64,000 nucleotides of DNA from Triglochin maritima (Eukaryota; Streptophyta; Magnoliopsida; Alismatales; Juncaginaceae): assembly GCA_963682175.1 (NCBI GenBank), contig OY821777.1, forward strand, positions 15,024,001 to 15,088,000. Reading direction: 5' to 3'. The notes under the pieces were generated by a model. It was not told where the DNA came from, made no database searches, and worked only from the letters and a program-made list of their open reading frames with translations. The position numbers and the translations under genes are program-made. Of the stretch, positions 35,102 through 47,043 are shown one piece after another. Every line of letters begins with the position of its first letter. The first letter of the stretch is position 1.

Positions 35102-35651
35102 CCCCACCGGGAAGGGTTTTTTCTTCTGTTTTTGGTGATATTAGTTGGTGGAAATTTTGTGGATTTAAGAGCAGAAATAACAACGCTCTAGTCCCGGGAA
35201 CCCTGCACTCTCACTCTCTGCCACGTTAGAAAAAACTCAAGAATTACGAATTTGACAGCAATGAGTGGGCCCCTCAAAGATACCGAAGAGAGAGAATGAA
35301 TGGAGGCTTTGAGCTGAACCCATTTTAAAAATTCGAGCCAAACTCAAAATTTCGAACAACTAAACCAAGGGTGTGTTTTGTTGGTTTAAAATCGAACACA
35401 ATTTTTGATAAAATTTCAATTTTTAGTTTCTGGACACCTAAACAAAAATTATCAGAACCCACTTCCCTAAAAAATTATGCCCAATTTTTGGCATTTAACA
35501 CCGAGAAAGTGAACTTTTCGAGTTTTAAGGTGGTACACAAGCCAAAAGTTTGTTGTTCGGACATGATTTGTTGTACAATTACATATTTTACCACTTAATT
35601 TTTGAATGTTATACCTCTGATTTTGTTTGATTATTTCATTGAATACACTTA

Positions 35652-37873
35652 GGCCACCCTTAACGAGGAGGGCACCTGTCGGGAGTCCATTCGGGCGTCG
35701 GAGCTCCCGAATGGACGCCCTGGGCGCCATCGGGTGGGGGGCACGTGTTGCCCCGATTGGTCCACCTTTTTTTAAATTTTTTTATTGGAGGAATTGTTAT
35801 TAGAGTTTTTTTATTTTAGGTATTTTGAGTAATGTGGGGTGATAATTTTGATGTTATTAATTTGAAAAATATTTTAAATTTATACAGTACATCAAATTTC
35901 ATGCTCAAATAAAAGATAAATCCATATTTAATGCTCAAATTAGAAAATATATTAATACTAAAACATCATAAGAACAACACATTGCGGTACCAAATACAAA
36001 GTAGACGTAATTACGGAACGATACGAAATACACGAAATACAACAAACTACACGTAATATAAACTACACGAAATACGAACTAATATGAACTAACAAACTAC
36101 ATGAAATCATTCTCTTCCGCCAAGTCTATGAGTTTCGCAATCGTTTTTTTGCTCTCGCTCTGACGGGTTGTCATTTTTCATCAGAGAGTGAAGCATGTCG
36201 AGCTTAGTTTTTTTAACATGTCTTTGAAAATTACGCTCCACTAATTCCTCCTGCTTGGAGAAACATTCTTCTCTCACTTGGGCGTTGTATGCAATTTGTT
36301 GTGCAAGTTCCAGAACGTTGGTGTTGCCTTCAGGGCATAATGAAATTTTACCCTTGTTTTTTGTCTTCTTCACACCTGGTGGGCGTGCAGACGATCCTAA
36401 CGTCATTTCGTCTAACTCCGATGGTGATTGCGTATTGGAGTCATCAATGCTCTTTCTTTTCCCAAGGCTTCCCGAATGGGGACTGCTTTAATCTTGAAAC
36501 TCTGGGGACTCCCAACCAACACGCATGTCATTTGCTCCAGATAGCAGAGACTCTCATTTCGGGTACCTACGCAACATGACCCAAACATCAAAGTAAAAAA
36601 ATTTAGACTTATTAGTGCGCTCGTAGATGTGGTGAGCTTGCCGGACGAATGTCATGAATTTTATCTTTTTCCTTCGGTACGCCTGATCGAAGCACCCGAC
36701 CCACTTGTTGACAGTAGGTATAATTCTCCTCCACTGTCCTTTTAAGGACTCTGCATTCCTCTCGGGGAGGCGCGTTTCATTGAAAGAGATGTCGTAAACC
36801 CGTTTTACTTTGGTCCACAAGGAAGTAGTCTTCTGGTTTGTCCCTGTCACTACATCAGAACTGACCTCCACGCCGACACGAGTCGCTCGTCCTCATGTGT
36901 GGTCCACAACTTTGGATTGCTTTTGACGACTTGGACTTTGCGGTGTCGCTGTGGACGTGGGGATGGTGGTGCGACAGTCTGGCGTGGTGGGGACTCATCG
37001 TCGTTTTGGTCGTCTTTTTGAGTGTCCTCCATACTAGGAGTACTTACTTGTGACATGTTGCGGCCAAACATCTGAAATTGGGGTTGATTTTGTGGGAATG
37101 GTGGTGCGTATTGCGGGAATTGTGGAAATTGTTGGTTTTAGTCTAGTGGTGTGAATGATGGTGCGTATTAGGAGAAGTATTGCTGTTGGAATGACTGAGC
37201 GTAATGAAAGAAGTCTGGTTGTTGGACTGGTTGTGGGAAATATGGACGGGGGTATCCTTGTGGATAGTGTGGACGTGGATTTGATTAGGAACGACTGGGA
37301 GAACGGTTGTGATCTGGAGACGACATTGCGAAGTTGTGTGAAGTTTATGTTGTGTTTTGTATAAGATATATAGAGAGGGAAAATCGGACATTGTGCATTC
37401 ACGCGTGTACTGTACATTTACGCAGACTACTTTCGTTGCATGCGTGTACTATACGCACACGCGAATACTGTGCATTCACACGGACTACTTTCGTTGCACG
37501 TGTGTACTGTGCATTCATGCGTTTACTGTGCATTCCTAATTTTAATTACTAAAATTTCTCGTGGTTTAATATTAATTATTAATGTTAATTACTAATTATT
37601 AATATTAATCATTTCGTCAATTGGAATTATAACGTAATTAGAATTAGAATTACGTAAAATGTAATTTGTTAAATGTGGTGTAAGAATTAAAATTGTTTAA
37701 TTAAGAAATGATGTGAAGGAAAAGAGATGGTAGGGTGGGTGAGGGTAGCCCGGGCGTGGTTAAAGTTTTTTTTGGGTGGGTGGAGTGGGCTGACGTGGAG
37801 GAGAGAGAAGCTGACATGACAGAGAGACGAAGCACGCCGCCTGGAGGTAGCCCAGGTGTTGTTAAACATGGTC
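35652..37873 (-). mobile_element. PIF/Harbinger element carrying only the Myb/SANT ORF1
   Basis: TTA flanks both ends (35649-35651 and 37874-37876). Terminal repeats are GGCCACCCTTAAC at the left and, reversed, AGACCATGTTTAAC at the right. Inside is a broken Myb/SANT-like ORF1 on the minus strand. No transposase ORF2 is present, so the element depended on others. Its right-end segment (GCTGACGTGG, GAGAGAGAAGCTGACATGAC) is shared with the MITEs at 47543-48608. Confidence 0.85.
36107..37326 (-). pseudogene. Harbinger ORF1 Myb/SANT-like protein, broken
   Basis: Reading starts at ATG 37326 with a Ser-, Pro- and Gln-rich N-terminus interrupted by three TAA codons. A basic linker (RPQRHRKVQVV) follows, then a SANT/Myb-type region: WTTHEDERLVSAW, then in another frame TNQKTTSLWTKV and RLPERNAESLKGQWRRI. 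A frameshift near 36868 divides the domain. The C-terminal part (LGSSARPPGVKKTK, then a Glu/Lys-rich coiled coil) ends at TAA or TAG near 36107. Such proteins are often misnamed GST T3-like in plant databases. In PIF/Harbinger transposition the Myb-like partner binds the ends and brings in the transposase. This copy is inactive. Confidence 0.8.
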
Positions 37874-38183
37874 TTAATAGAAACTAATCCACCCATCCAA
37901 AATTCAACCTCTCCTTGACACCCAAAATCCACAATTTTCTCCAAAATATCCACGATTAAAGCTACTACTAGTCTATTATTCTCAATTGAAGATCAAATTT
38001 ATAACTGAAGGATAGGCTAATACATTTTTTCGTCGTAATTAGACATAAAAAATAAACAATTTTGACATTCATAACAATAGGAACACAAACAGTCAAAAAC
38101 ACATCAAAAATCGTACCGTGGATGGTCACAAAAAAGTCATTCCGGACATCCAAACCAAACTCAAGTTCTTGATCCTTCTAAAA

Positions 38184-39698
38184 GCATCCGCAGCCATGAC
38201 CTAAGTCATCAACTTTCTCTTTCTTTTCTCTCTCTCTGTCACGTCATCATGACTTAACCTCATCTTTCTTGTTTACTATTCACTCATTCACCATAACCTA
38301 GTCATCTCACTTTATTTCCTCCACATCATTAATTTTCTTCTCAACTTTTGATTTATTCCAAAATCATTTATTTTTACCAAAAACATTAATAATCTATTTG
38401 AAAAAAACAAAATAACAATAAATCTCGTATTTCCAAATTGCATATATTTTATTTATTTAAACATCAATAATTACCAAATACTAAATATCATTAATATTAA
38501 GAAATCAAATATTACATTATTTTTAGCAAACATACGCTTACATTACAAGAGATGATAAACTAAATACACGACATCAACCAAATAATACACGACATAATTC
38601 AAATATTACACGACATAAAACACAATTAAGCGTCGCTTCTGCCGAATCGCTGTCAGATGTTCTCGATCAAGTCCGTCCTCAACGCGAGATGATGTGTTCT
38701 ATCACGAACGCGGTCTCTGTTGTTCATGTATGCGTTAATGTCCAGAACCCGAGCAGTGGAGTAAGACGTTGGTCCCAGACTCGATATGTCGCGATTCTGC
38801 TCAAACTCAGTTGTATCATAAATCATGAAATAAGATTCACACTCGTCCTCCACGATCATGTTGTGCATTATGATGCAGACAATGATTGTTTTGTTTAGGA
38901 GGTCAGCATTCCATGCAACAGATGACCTCCTTAGGATTGTCAATCGTGTCCGCAACACTCCAAACACGCGTTCTACGTCTTTATGCACTGCCTCCAGGTG
39001 TTGTGCATTATCATTTCCTTCTTTATAATGTCGAACTAACAATTTACGATACGCACACGATGTCTTATCTTATCGGACTGACAATCTACAGTACGCGGGT
39101 GATGTCTTATCTTGTCGGACTGACAATCTACAGTACGCATGTAATGCCTTATCTTGTCGGACTGACAATCTACAGTACGTACGTGATGCCTTATCTGACC
39201 GATTTGAAATCTTGTCTGGGAATATAAATTATCTTAAAATCATCTTCGGGAAACTAATAAAATGAAAAACTTGTTTACGAAGTTAAACTAAGTCAGAGAA
39301 GTTGGTGTATTTTGGTATAATTTTCATACTTTAATTAACGTGATTGTTGGGATTATCTCATACATCTTATGCTCACTCCGACGAGTCGGTCTGGGATCTC
39401 GTTCCTCGGCGAGCGAGCGACAGTTGAAGCCAAGGACAATGTTTATTTTGGACTTGAGATTTATTAGTAATTTTGTATCGGTTTGTGTGTTTGGATCTTG
39501 AAAAGCTAACGGTTATCAAAATATAATAAACTCTAATCCTAATTATTATCAAAATATAAACTAAAACTACTCAAATCATAACTATTTATCAAAATATAAA
39601 ATATTAATTATTAAAACAAATAACAAAACAAAACCAAAAAATAAAAAAAAATAAAAAAATCGGACCAACCGGGTCGCTCCAGCGACCCGGGGGTGGTC
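38184..39698 (-). mobile_element. PIF/Harbinger element with transposase fragment
   Basis: Left end GCATCCGCAGCCATGACC and right end CCCGGGGGTGGTC followed by TTA. The flanks match, inverted, the MITE at 26937-27776, which lacks the transposase. Imperfect tandem copies of GACTGACAATCTACAGTACG lie at 39055-39200. It lies only 310 bp from the ORF1-only element at 35652-37873. Confidence 0.75.
38653..39042 (-). pseudogene. PIF/Harbinger transposase, C-terminal fragment
   Basis: The frame contains HKDVERVFGVLRTRLTILRR and IIVCIIMHNMIVEDE, the signature end of the HARBI1/ALP1-like DDE nuclease, including its catalytic Glu in the DVERVFG motif. The N-terminal half with the two catalytic Asp is absent, so the product would be inactive. 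About 130 codons stay open. Confidence 0.85.
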
Positions 39699-40911
39699 TT
39701 AGGCATTAATCAAATAATAAATGAAATAAATCCCTGAAAAAAGAATTCACCATTTGGAAACGGAGCAGAATTCAGATGATTACGTGGATCTGTGGTTCAT
39801 TACAAAGATCCTTTCTAAGGATCAAATACTCATGTATCATGTTGAACTTGTCCACCGTTAATTCAACTGAAGCAGAAAAAAAAGGTGCTACCACCGCGCA
39901 TACATAACAAAAACAACAAAAAAACTTCCACTCCAGAATCCCTACAAAAGGAACAAAATGATGATCAGACATCCCAGAAACAACGCAATATGCTCAACAA
40001 TCAGTTAAAGAAACTACAATATATAAATATCTGAAAGAAGATCAAAGAACCTGAATTACTTACGCCAACAAATGGAACCATCACGATAAACTAACAAAAA
40101 AAAATGCATAGGCCTCATTCAGATAACCTTGAATAACATGATTTTTAGGGATTCTAAGATTTCCAACAACATAGGATCTAGAGTTTGGATGGAACCAAAT
40201 ACTACGGATTCAAATGTTATGGGTGATTTGACTTGTAAAACTACAAGACAAATCCTAGATTTGAATTTTTCGTAATTTACAAAGCTGTAATTGAAAATGT
40301 ATGACTTGCACTATAAAACCAAGGTAAGTCAAAATTTCCAATCATGGTACAATAAAATTGAATGATTTTCCTTCATTTTAAAATAGATAATACATATATA
40401 ACAACCATACAAAGTGAATTGGAGCTCTAGGACGAGGCACAAAACTTCTCCTTCAAACATCACATCCTCAAAACAAATTAGCAATCACGAACCAACATAA
40501 TAGCAATAGAACAAACCCAATTAGCAATCAAATCTATTTCTAGACGTTTGTCACGTTCCGAAGCAATAAATTGAGATACTCAATACCAGAGATCGAATTC
40601 GTGGATTTTTGGGATTTAAAATGGGATCATGTAGTACAGTAGATAAAATATAAAAAAAAATACAGAAAATCATATATTTGAGATTGACAAATAGTAAAAA
40701 TAATCAGTATTACATGTATAACATACTTCGAATAACTACATTGATAGTTATTTTGGCGTTGCACTAATAAATCTAATAAGGAAAAATAAACAAGAAATGA
40801 AGTCACAGTTGAAACATCCATGGAAAGCAGAAAACACAAACAAATCTCACATGGTGATTGATTAGATTAGCAAACAGAAGTGAAGTGACGTGACGACTTA
40901 CAAGAGAAGAA
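39699..40911. other. Intergenic region, no gene seen
   Basis: It lies between the Harbinger element and the bL31 stop codon. It should contain the 3' UTR of the bL31 gene. No other coding or repeat structure is supported. Confidence 0.6.
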
Positions 40912-41322
40912 TTACTTCTTGGCCTTGCCCTTGGCCTTCTTCTTGGTGGGCAGCACAATCTCGCCATACTTGAGATTCGGAATCTCCATGAACCGATCCC
41001 CCATCCCTGCGAACTGCTTCCGAAACTTCTCGACGCGGTCGGCCTCGAGGAGGAGACCGGACCGGCTGCCGAGGTAGAACGGGTGGTTCCCCGACCAGAC
41101 GTCGACGTTGTACTCTCTCTGGGTCCCGCCCGTGGTCATCACCAGCTCGCCGTTGCAGTACACCTTGGCGTCGTCGTGGAACTCCGGGTGGACGCTCTCC
41201 TTCCGGCAGGAGAACCGGAAGCCGCCGGGGCGGATGTGGGGGAGGACGGCTTTGGGTTTTGCAATTGCGCTGCCTGGGAGGAAGGGGGTTGTTAGGGTTA
41301 GGGTTGGGGATGATGCTGCCAT
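40912..41322 (-). CDS. RPL31: Plastid 50S ribosomal protein bL31c
   Basis: bL31 is part of the large subunit of the plastid ribosome, near the central protuberance. The gene is a single exon of 136 residues. About 37 N-terminal residues are rich in Ala, Thr and Pro and form a likely transit peptide. The mature part starts near RKESVHPEFHDDAKVYCNGE and contains TTGGTQREYNVDVWSGNHPFYLG, the L31 core. The C-terminus ends in a basic Lys tail (KKKAKGKAKK). The start ATG 41322 is the first in frame and gives the usual length for the plant precursor. GC content is far above that of the flanks. Confidence 0.96.
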   Translation of the reverse strand: MAASSPTLTLTTPFLPGSAIAKPKAVLPHIRPGGFRFSCRKESVHPEFHDDAKVYCNGELVMTTGGTQREYNVDVWSGNHPFYLGSRSGLLLEADRVEKFRKQFAGMGDRFMEIPNLKYGEIVLPTKKKAKGKAKK

Positions 41323-41499
41323 TCTTGGTGCTGCTCTGGTCTTGTGTTTGGGTTTGGGTCTTAATCTTATCCTCCTCCGGACAGGACAGTCTTTGGGTGG
41401 GATGGGAGATGTGGCTTGTGGACTTGTGGTTTATTTTTATTTTTCCCGACCATTTTTTTGTTGTTGCAAACTTACGTGACCGTCGATTTTAACTTAGCT

Positions 41500-41640
41500 C
41501 GACAACTCGAATTTTTTGATGTTCGGCTCGATAGCTTGTTTGCATTTTTTATTGTTCTATTTATATAAAAAAATTATATTTAATAATAAAATAATATAAT
41601 ACTTATTACTTAAAATTTCTCTCGACTCGGCTCGTTCTAA
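41500..41640. mobile_element. Fragment of the CTCGACTCG MITE
   Basis: It matches 28590-28740 in the same orientation (CTCGATAGCTTGTTTG, TTTTTTATTGTTCTATTTATAT, CTCGACTCGGCTCG). It lies upstream of the bL31 start. Confidence 0.6.
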
Positions 41641-42301
41641 ACGTCATTGTTGTAGTTTTTTGATTTTTTAAATGGATGCCAAACATGATTGGTATTTTTA
41701 GTTACATCGGTGATTTTTGAATTTTTTTCCATAAAATCTGCTCTTGCATTCACATGGTTCCTAGGAAAAACACACGATATGTACCCTGTTTTTCCAATTT
41801 TTTTCCATCTAGTCGACAATAACAACAAGGGTCATTGTCGGGAAATCCTTCGACAAAAAACGGTAACATTAGGTCACCCACTACGCGTGGGTTTAACCAT
41901 GTCGCGATTGAGATCCAACCCCTTCATCGAGGTTGGAAGGGGTAGGGCCTGAGGTCCACGTGCCCCAGGTCATTGGTCTTTTTTTTTGTTTTGATTTTAA
42001 AAAAATCTTTTAAATCTTTTTTTATTTTCTTTAAATTATTATTATTATCTTTTTTGTTTTATCCAAGATCAGTCTTCAAACATCAGTGTAGGGGTCCACG
42101 TGCCCAGTCCATTGGCCCTTTTAAAAAAATTAATTTTTTTTGTGTGGTTTAATCAGAATACTTGTTATTTAATTAGATTGAGTAATTGTAAAAATATTTT
42201 ATCATGTAGTTTGTGGATTGTTGCGAAAAAAATAAAATAAAAATGTAAAAAACTACATAGGTCCTTTGTTTCAGCATATAAATGTTCGAGTTTCGCATCA
42301 C

Positions 42302-43560
42302 TGCTTGTCCTTATTGACTTAGCCGTTGAAGAGAATGGAGGACTTAAGTAATGAAGTTGAATATCGTTGCGGGTGTGCTTTTCTGACATCACATGAGATT
42401 CCTTGTGCATGTACCATGTACGAGTGTTTTGCGTCAGGTGATGAAATTTATTTAGAGCAGATTCATCTATTCTGGAAAACACTTGTCATTGGAGAAGGAG
42501 TCCAGATGTCAGAGTTTGTGGATCAGTCAGCACAAGACGTCGAGCATTTTCGGAAGCTCGTTGATGAGATTTTGGAGAGCGGTCCTGCAGTAATTCGTAA
42601 TGCCTTTCGCATTTTATACGAACAGTTACACCCCGATAAGTCAAACTATGGAGAACCCGCAGAAAATACTAAGGTACGAGGTCGACCTAGGGGAAAGTCG
42701 ACACGTCTGGACCCGAGTGCCTTTAAGTATGTTGAGTGAGGTCATGGTCGGTCTGCCAGTAGTGGGAGCAGGTGTCGTGGTCGGTCTTCCAATTCGTTTC
42801 GATCGTCCGTGAACACGGGCACATGATCTGGTATGACGATATATTTGTTGGTATTTAATATATATCAATAATCTAGATAGGGTTGAATAGATTAACTCCT
42901 AATTTTGTTGTTTTAATGAATTGCTATTTCTCTATCTTACAGTGTCCGGACGGACTGACGTGGATAACTTCTCATATGTTGATAGACTATCAGGAAATCA
43001 TTTTACCATTTCTGGAGAGGTGGAATGACATACGTGCTGATGGCAACTGTGGATTTGGATGTGTTGCCGATGTCTTCCATGGTGGTCAAGACAACTGGTC
43101 GTACGCCCGTCGTGCGATTTCTAATGAGATAGGTGCACATCCTATTTATGAAAGTGTCTATTTCGGCAATGTGGTACAGGCTCGTCAACGAATTGATTGT
43201 GGCGGGGGAGCTTGTGACGAGGATCATTATATGGAGGTTTGAGCCGACTTGTTCCCGATTGTTAATTTTTACAAGTGTGCGGTCATGTATTTCTTAATGG
43301 GAACGGATGGTTCGTTGTTCCCGTGTCTTACTATGCTACCTTGGGAGAGTCGGTATGCCATGACGAGGCCTGTCAGAGAGTTGATCATTGCTCATTTAAG
43401 GAGTTACAAACATTTTATTCGTTTGGAATTAGCTGATGATTTCCCAGTACCTCCTATAACGACCTTGTGGTATCAAATGCGAGATGAGATTGTTGTTGGA
43501 TGTGAGGATCAGTACGAAAGTAGGATGACGTATTGGAACCGGTTACGTAGTACATTTTGA
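42302..43560 (+). pseudogene. MULE transposase C-terminus with OTU cysteine-protease domain
   Basis: The first part (to TGA 42737) has a SWIM-like zinc motif, YRCGCAFLTSHEIPCACTMY, with Cys in the usual last His position, then a tail rich in Gly, Arg and Ser. After a probable intron (acceptor TTACAG near 42940) comes an OTU domain. It has DGNC with the catalytic Cys at 43048-43050, and a candidate catalytic His in SYKHFIRLEL at 43411-43413, followed by DDFPVPP. A single TGA at 43240-43242 breaks it. OTU domains are de-ubiquitinating proteases, and OTU-bearing MULEs are known in plants. Copy 3 has an Arg codon where copy 2 has the 42737 TGA. The transposase DDE core is absent here. Confidence 0.8.
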
Positions 43561-45894
43561 TTGTAATTTGTAATGCTTTGGTAATGTATAATATATCGTG
43601 TATTTGTACTTATATCGTGTTGTTCTTTTACCAAATTTTAAATTTAAGTATTAAAAATACGATATCTAAAGAAATAAGTAGAAGATATGTTCGTAAGAAA
43701 TAAATAATAAGAGTACACAGATAAGCATAAGCAAATACCAACAAATGTAGTAACAGTGCAACATATAATAAAACGAAAGTAAGAGCAAGTCAACTAGAGC
43801 TCAACATCCGAATCATGGTCCGAAATGCCCAACTGGTTGTTCCAATCCTCGATGAGGCGATCCCAATCTGTACATGCAAGTCTCGTATCCTCAGTCGGCA
43901 TCATGTCTCACTATCGCAAGAACGGCTACGTATACCATATCACCCTACTCATCCACTGTACGTAACATAAAAATTAGCGTACACTAACAATAAAAACAAA
44001 ATATACATTACAATTACAAATTAAATTAGATAAAGTTACCGCATCGGCACATGTCCTATCTAATGGTCTTTCCAGTCTCGGAATGATACCGCGTACGATA
44101 AGTGGATGTGAGCACCTACCAAACCACTGCAAATAATCTGCATCACAAGTGGAGGGGTCGCGACTACGACTCAGATCGTCCTACTCTGGGAAATGTCCTC
44201 CAAACCGATTCCGTGAACGAAACACTATGCCTGACGTCGTACGTCGTCGCAATCGAAGACCATAGTGCATGCTCGGGCGTCGGGATGTCAACCGGGATCA
44301 CGTGAACGTACCCTAACTGACGTAACACGCGATCAGGTAATTAAGGCTCTGTGATATCCCTATAACGAATAACGCCCATACATGTAGTCATCGGCACAGC
44401 TACAGCAAGCTCACGACCATACGACAACCACTCCACCTAAACGTTTATACGTTAATAATAACAAAGTTGAAATTTAAATAAACGTGAATGATATATACAT
44501 TATATACCTGCGATGCAGTCATCTGATCTAGCCGTCGACGAATAGAAAGAAGTTGACCCTCGCTCTTATCCTCGACCCGGACAACCCACATACGCGAACG
44601 AGGATGACCACGCTCGATAATCTTCCGCTCCCGATGCGGGCGGAAAGCAGGAAAATACTCATATATCCAAGTCTGCAGCAGTGTAAGACAACCCGTAATC
44701 TCAGAACAATCAGCACGACTCGATATACTCAGCTGGCGATACAGATATGCCAACGTCGTCGACCCCCATGAGTACTAATCAATGATATCTGGCTACCTCG
44801 CCTCCAATAAGTCGTGTGGTCTGACTCTACAACCGCTCTTGTCGACAAACAAGACGCAACCTAATAGTAAGAAGAGGTAGGCAGTCATTTGCGTATCCTC
44901 AGTCCGTGGTGGTCGCCCCCATCTGCAACAGTCGTCCACAACCTCGATACTAACACCACTGCCACTCCAAAATGAGTTATCCCGCCCAAGACCCTCGAGG
45001 CTGACACCCAGCAACTCTGATACAAATAACTTCAGCTCAGACGTCGGCGCCTGCGCACTGACCATACGACCCTCAACAGGAATGTGCAGAATCTGAAAGA
45101 CGTCATGCAACATGATCGTCATCTCTCTGAACGACAAGTGGAAAATGTTGGTGTCACGCTGTCACCGCTCCACGAAAGCCGAAATCAACGGCATGTCAAT
45201 GCAGGAAAACATGTTGTACGACAAGTGACTCAATCCACTGTCACTAACGGTCACCGTCATATCATCAGTCATCACTGAACGCCAAGCATGCAATGTAATA
45301 CAGGCTCTGTGCCGATAATGGCACTTCAAAACCTTCCGATCCTCGCCATCCCGGATGCGTCTGGCGATGTGACCTCTGAAACTCGGAATGCCGTTGTCAT
45401 CTAGAGGACCACCGGACATCATATCCATCACGATCCAAGACTCGTCCTCACCCATCTTCTTCTTCTTCTGAGGTCGGGCGTCTACAATGCACGAACTCGA
45501 ATCACCGGTCACAAACCGGCCACCTCGACCATTCCTAATGACCCACTCAATCGAAGGACTACAATGTCGCCCCCGACCTCCACCATACTGTTGTATCGTC
45601 TCCTCATGTGGCTCCAAGTCATACCGGTCCCCATCGTCACTCTCGTTGTGACTCCTCAACTCATCTGAATCATCCTCGTCGTCAAAAGAATCTTCAGGTG
45701 TCTGACGACGACGTAAAAGATCTCTCTCCCTCCTAACTGAAGCAGAAATACCCCGTCTACGTGGATGACGATGACCTGACTCATCTGCTATACTACGTAC
45801 CGCGCGTAAGGGAATTGATTTCCTTTTTCCTCCACGGTAACCCGATGACTATTAATTCAATTTTAAAAATAAAATTTTGTTAATGGATTTACTA

Positions 45895-46125
45895 AAATAA
45901 TTAAACTAATTATTAACTTAATAATTAATTTATTTAGCAATTATCACAATTTATAATTAATAATTCTTTCCTAAAATAATTAAACTAATTATTAACTTAA
46001 TAGTCAATTTATTTAGTAATTATCACAATTTATAATCAATAAAGGATTTACTAAACTAATTTAATTAATTATTAACACAATATTCAATTTGTTTTGCAAT
46101 TATCACAATTTATAATCAATTAAAA
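45895..46125. repeat. Three tandem AT-rich repeats of about 80 bp in PMD intron 1
   Basis: Each unit contains ACTAATTATTAAC and AATTATCACAATTTATAAT and starts near 45895, 45975 and 46055. Divergence between units is moderate. Confidence 0.8.
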
Positions 46126-46137
46126 AAATTAAAAAAA

Positions 46138-46232
46138 TAGGGCGTCTACCGGAGACGCCCAATCCATCGGGGAGGCGTCTGCCGGAGCCACTTCCCCTTG
46201 GGGGAGGCGGCTCCCGCCGACGCCCGACCCAA
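46138..46232. repeat. GC-rich GGCGTC palindrome cluster near the right end of copy 2
   Basis: GGGCGTCTACCGGAGACGCCC, GGAGGCGTCTGCCGG and GGAGGCGGCTCCCG lie within 95 bp of otherwise AT-rich DNA, in the first intron of the PMD gene. Position and motif type mirror 2180-2302. Confidence 0.75.
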
Positions 46233-46806
46233 TTTAAAAAAAACCAAACAAGATAATTTACCAGGTTTGAGTAATCCGGGGTGTCCGCTGGTTCTTTTCC
46301 TGGCCTCCGAGACATTTCTTTTTGGTAAATATAGGAGTAATATGAAGAGAGAGTGGTGTTAGGAGAGTGAAATGAAGAGTTATATAAGTAGAAATGGTAG
46401 AAGGGCAAAATGGTAATCTGTACGGACGGTTTAAGTATTTTTCCGACGATGAATGACATTTCAGTTCTACATATTGGGTTAATCTTTTATTGTGGTTTCG
46501 AAGCCATAAACGCCATTGTAAAAAGTAAGTGGGATTCTATAGTCATTTCAACCATCGAAGCATGTGAAAAAAAGAAATTGTATAAACATTTTCTTGTTCT
46601 CGTCTTTCCATTGGACAACTGAATATTGACGTTAAACTTAATTAATATTCAATTGAAAATTTAATATTAAGTTGTAAAGTTTGGAACATGAAATTTTCTC
46701 TCTCATTTTAGTCTCACATTGGGATATTATGGAAGTGGAGAAAATTTTATAAACATAGACTTCGTATAGTCCTTTGAGGAGCAGAGAGAAGGATGGAGTT
46801 CAAACA

Positions 46807-46837
46807 CACGTGAAATTCACAACTATTCAGACTGTTG

Positions 46838-46887
<50 letters not shown>

Positions 46888-47043
46888 TTTTGTTCCCGTG
46901 TGAAACTCACAAAGCATTTCATGATTTTCATCCAACACATTGTATACCGATTCATATTTATCTTATATTGCCTTGCGATGAGTATGAATTGATCTAAAAT
47001 GTGTTGGATGAAATCCATGACATTCTTTGTGAGTTTTGACACG
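46807..47043. repeat. (AT)22 microsatellite beside an imperfect hairpin
   Basis: The AT tract is 46841-46884. An inverted repeat follows: 46897-46942 pairs with 46998-47043 (CGTGTGAAACTCACAAAG against CTTTGTGAGTTTTGACACG). A shorter related segment, CACGTGAAATTCACAA, lies before the AT tract. No gene is seen in 46451-47542. Confidence 0.85.

Larger units (their letters stand above)
43798..46315 (-). pseudogene. Plant mobile domain (MAIN-like) gene of the transposon
   Basis: Exon 1 is 46315-46262 (MSRRPGKEPADTPDYSNL). Exon 2 starts at 45848 in phase with a basic, then acidic region (SIPLRAVRSIADESG, DSFDDEDDSDE), followed by the PMD start (SFRGHIARRI, WRSVMTDDM, MFSCIDMPLISAFVER). TGA at 45164-45162 interrupts where Trp is usual, at the same site as in copy 1. 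Reading resumes with FREMTIMLHDVFQILHIPVEG and VSELLGVSLEGLG, which are PMD core features. Further stops lie near 44795 and in later exons. Introns at about 44504-44440 and 44040-43970 match those in copy 1. The acidic C-terminus ends near 43798. Function in the element is unknown. Confidence 0.8.
42255..46450. mobile_element. Composite PMD-MULE-OTU transposon, copy 2 (5' truncated)
   Basis: It carries the C-terminus of a MULE transposase plus an OTU domain on the plus strand, and a convergent PMD gene on the minus strand. The left break is at about 42255, where homology with copy 3 (from about 63020) begins in mid-gene. The right end is near 46450 (TAAGTATTTTTCCGACGATG), the same outward sequence as in copy 1. 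It shows the whole arrangement best: transposase-OTU and PMD genes meet tail to tail at 43560-43798. Confidence 0.85.

Noticed and set aside
37155..37552. Plus-strand frames antisense to and beside the Harbinger ORF1
   Set aside because: They are antisense to the Pro/Gln-rich N-terminus or consist of short CGTGTACTGT repeats.
41083..41492. Plus-strand frames over the bL31 gene
   Set aside because: They are antisense to a well-supported single-exon gene.
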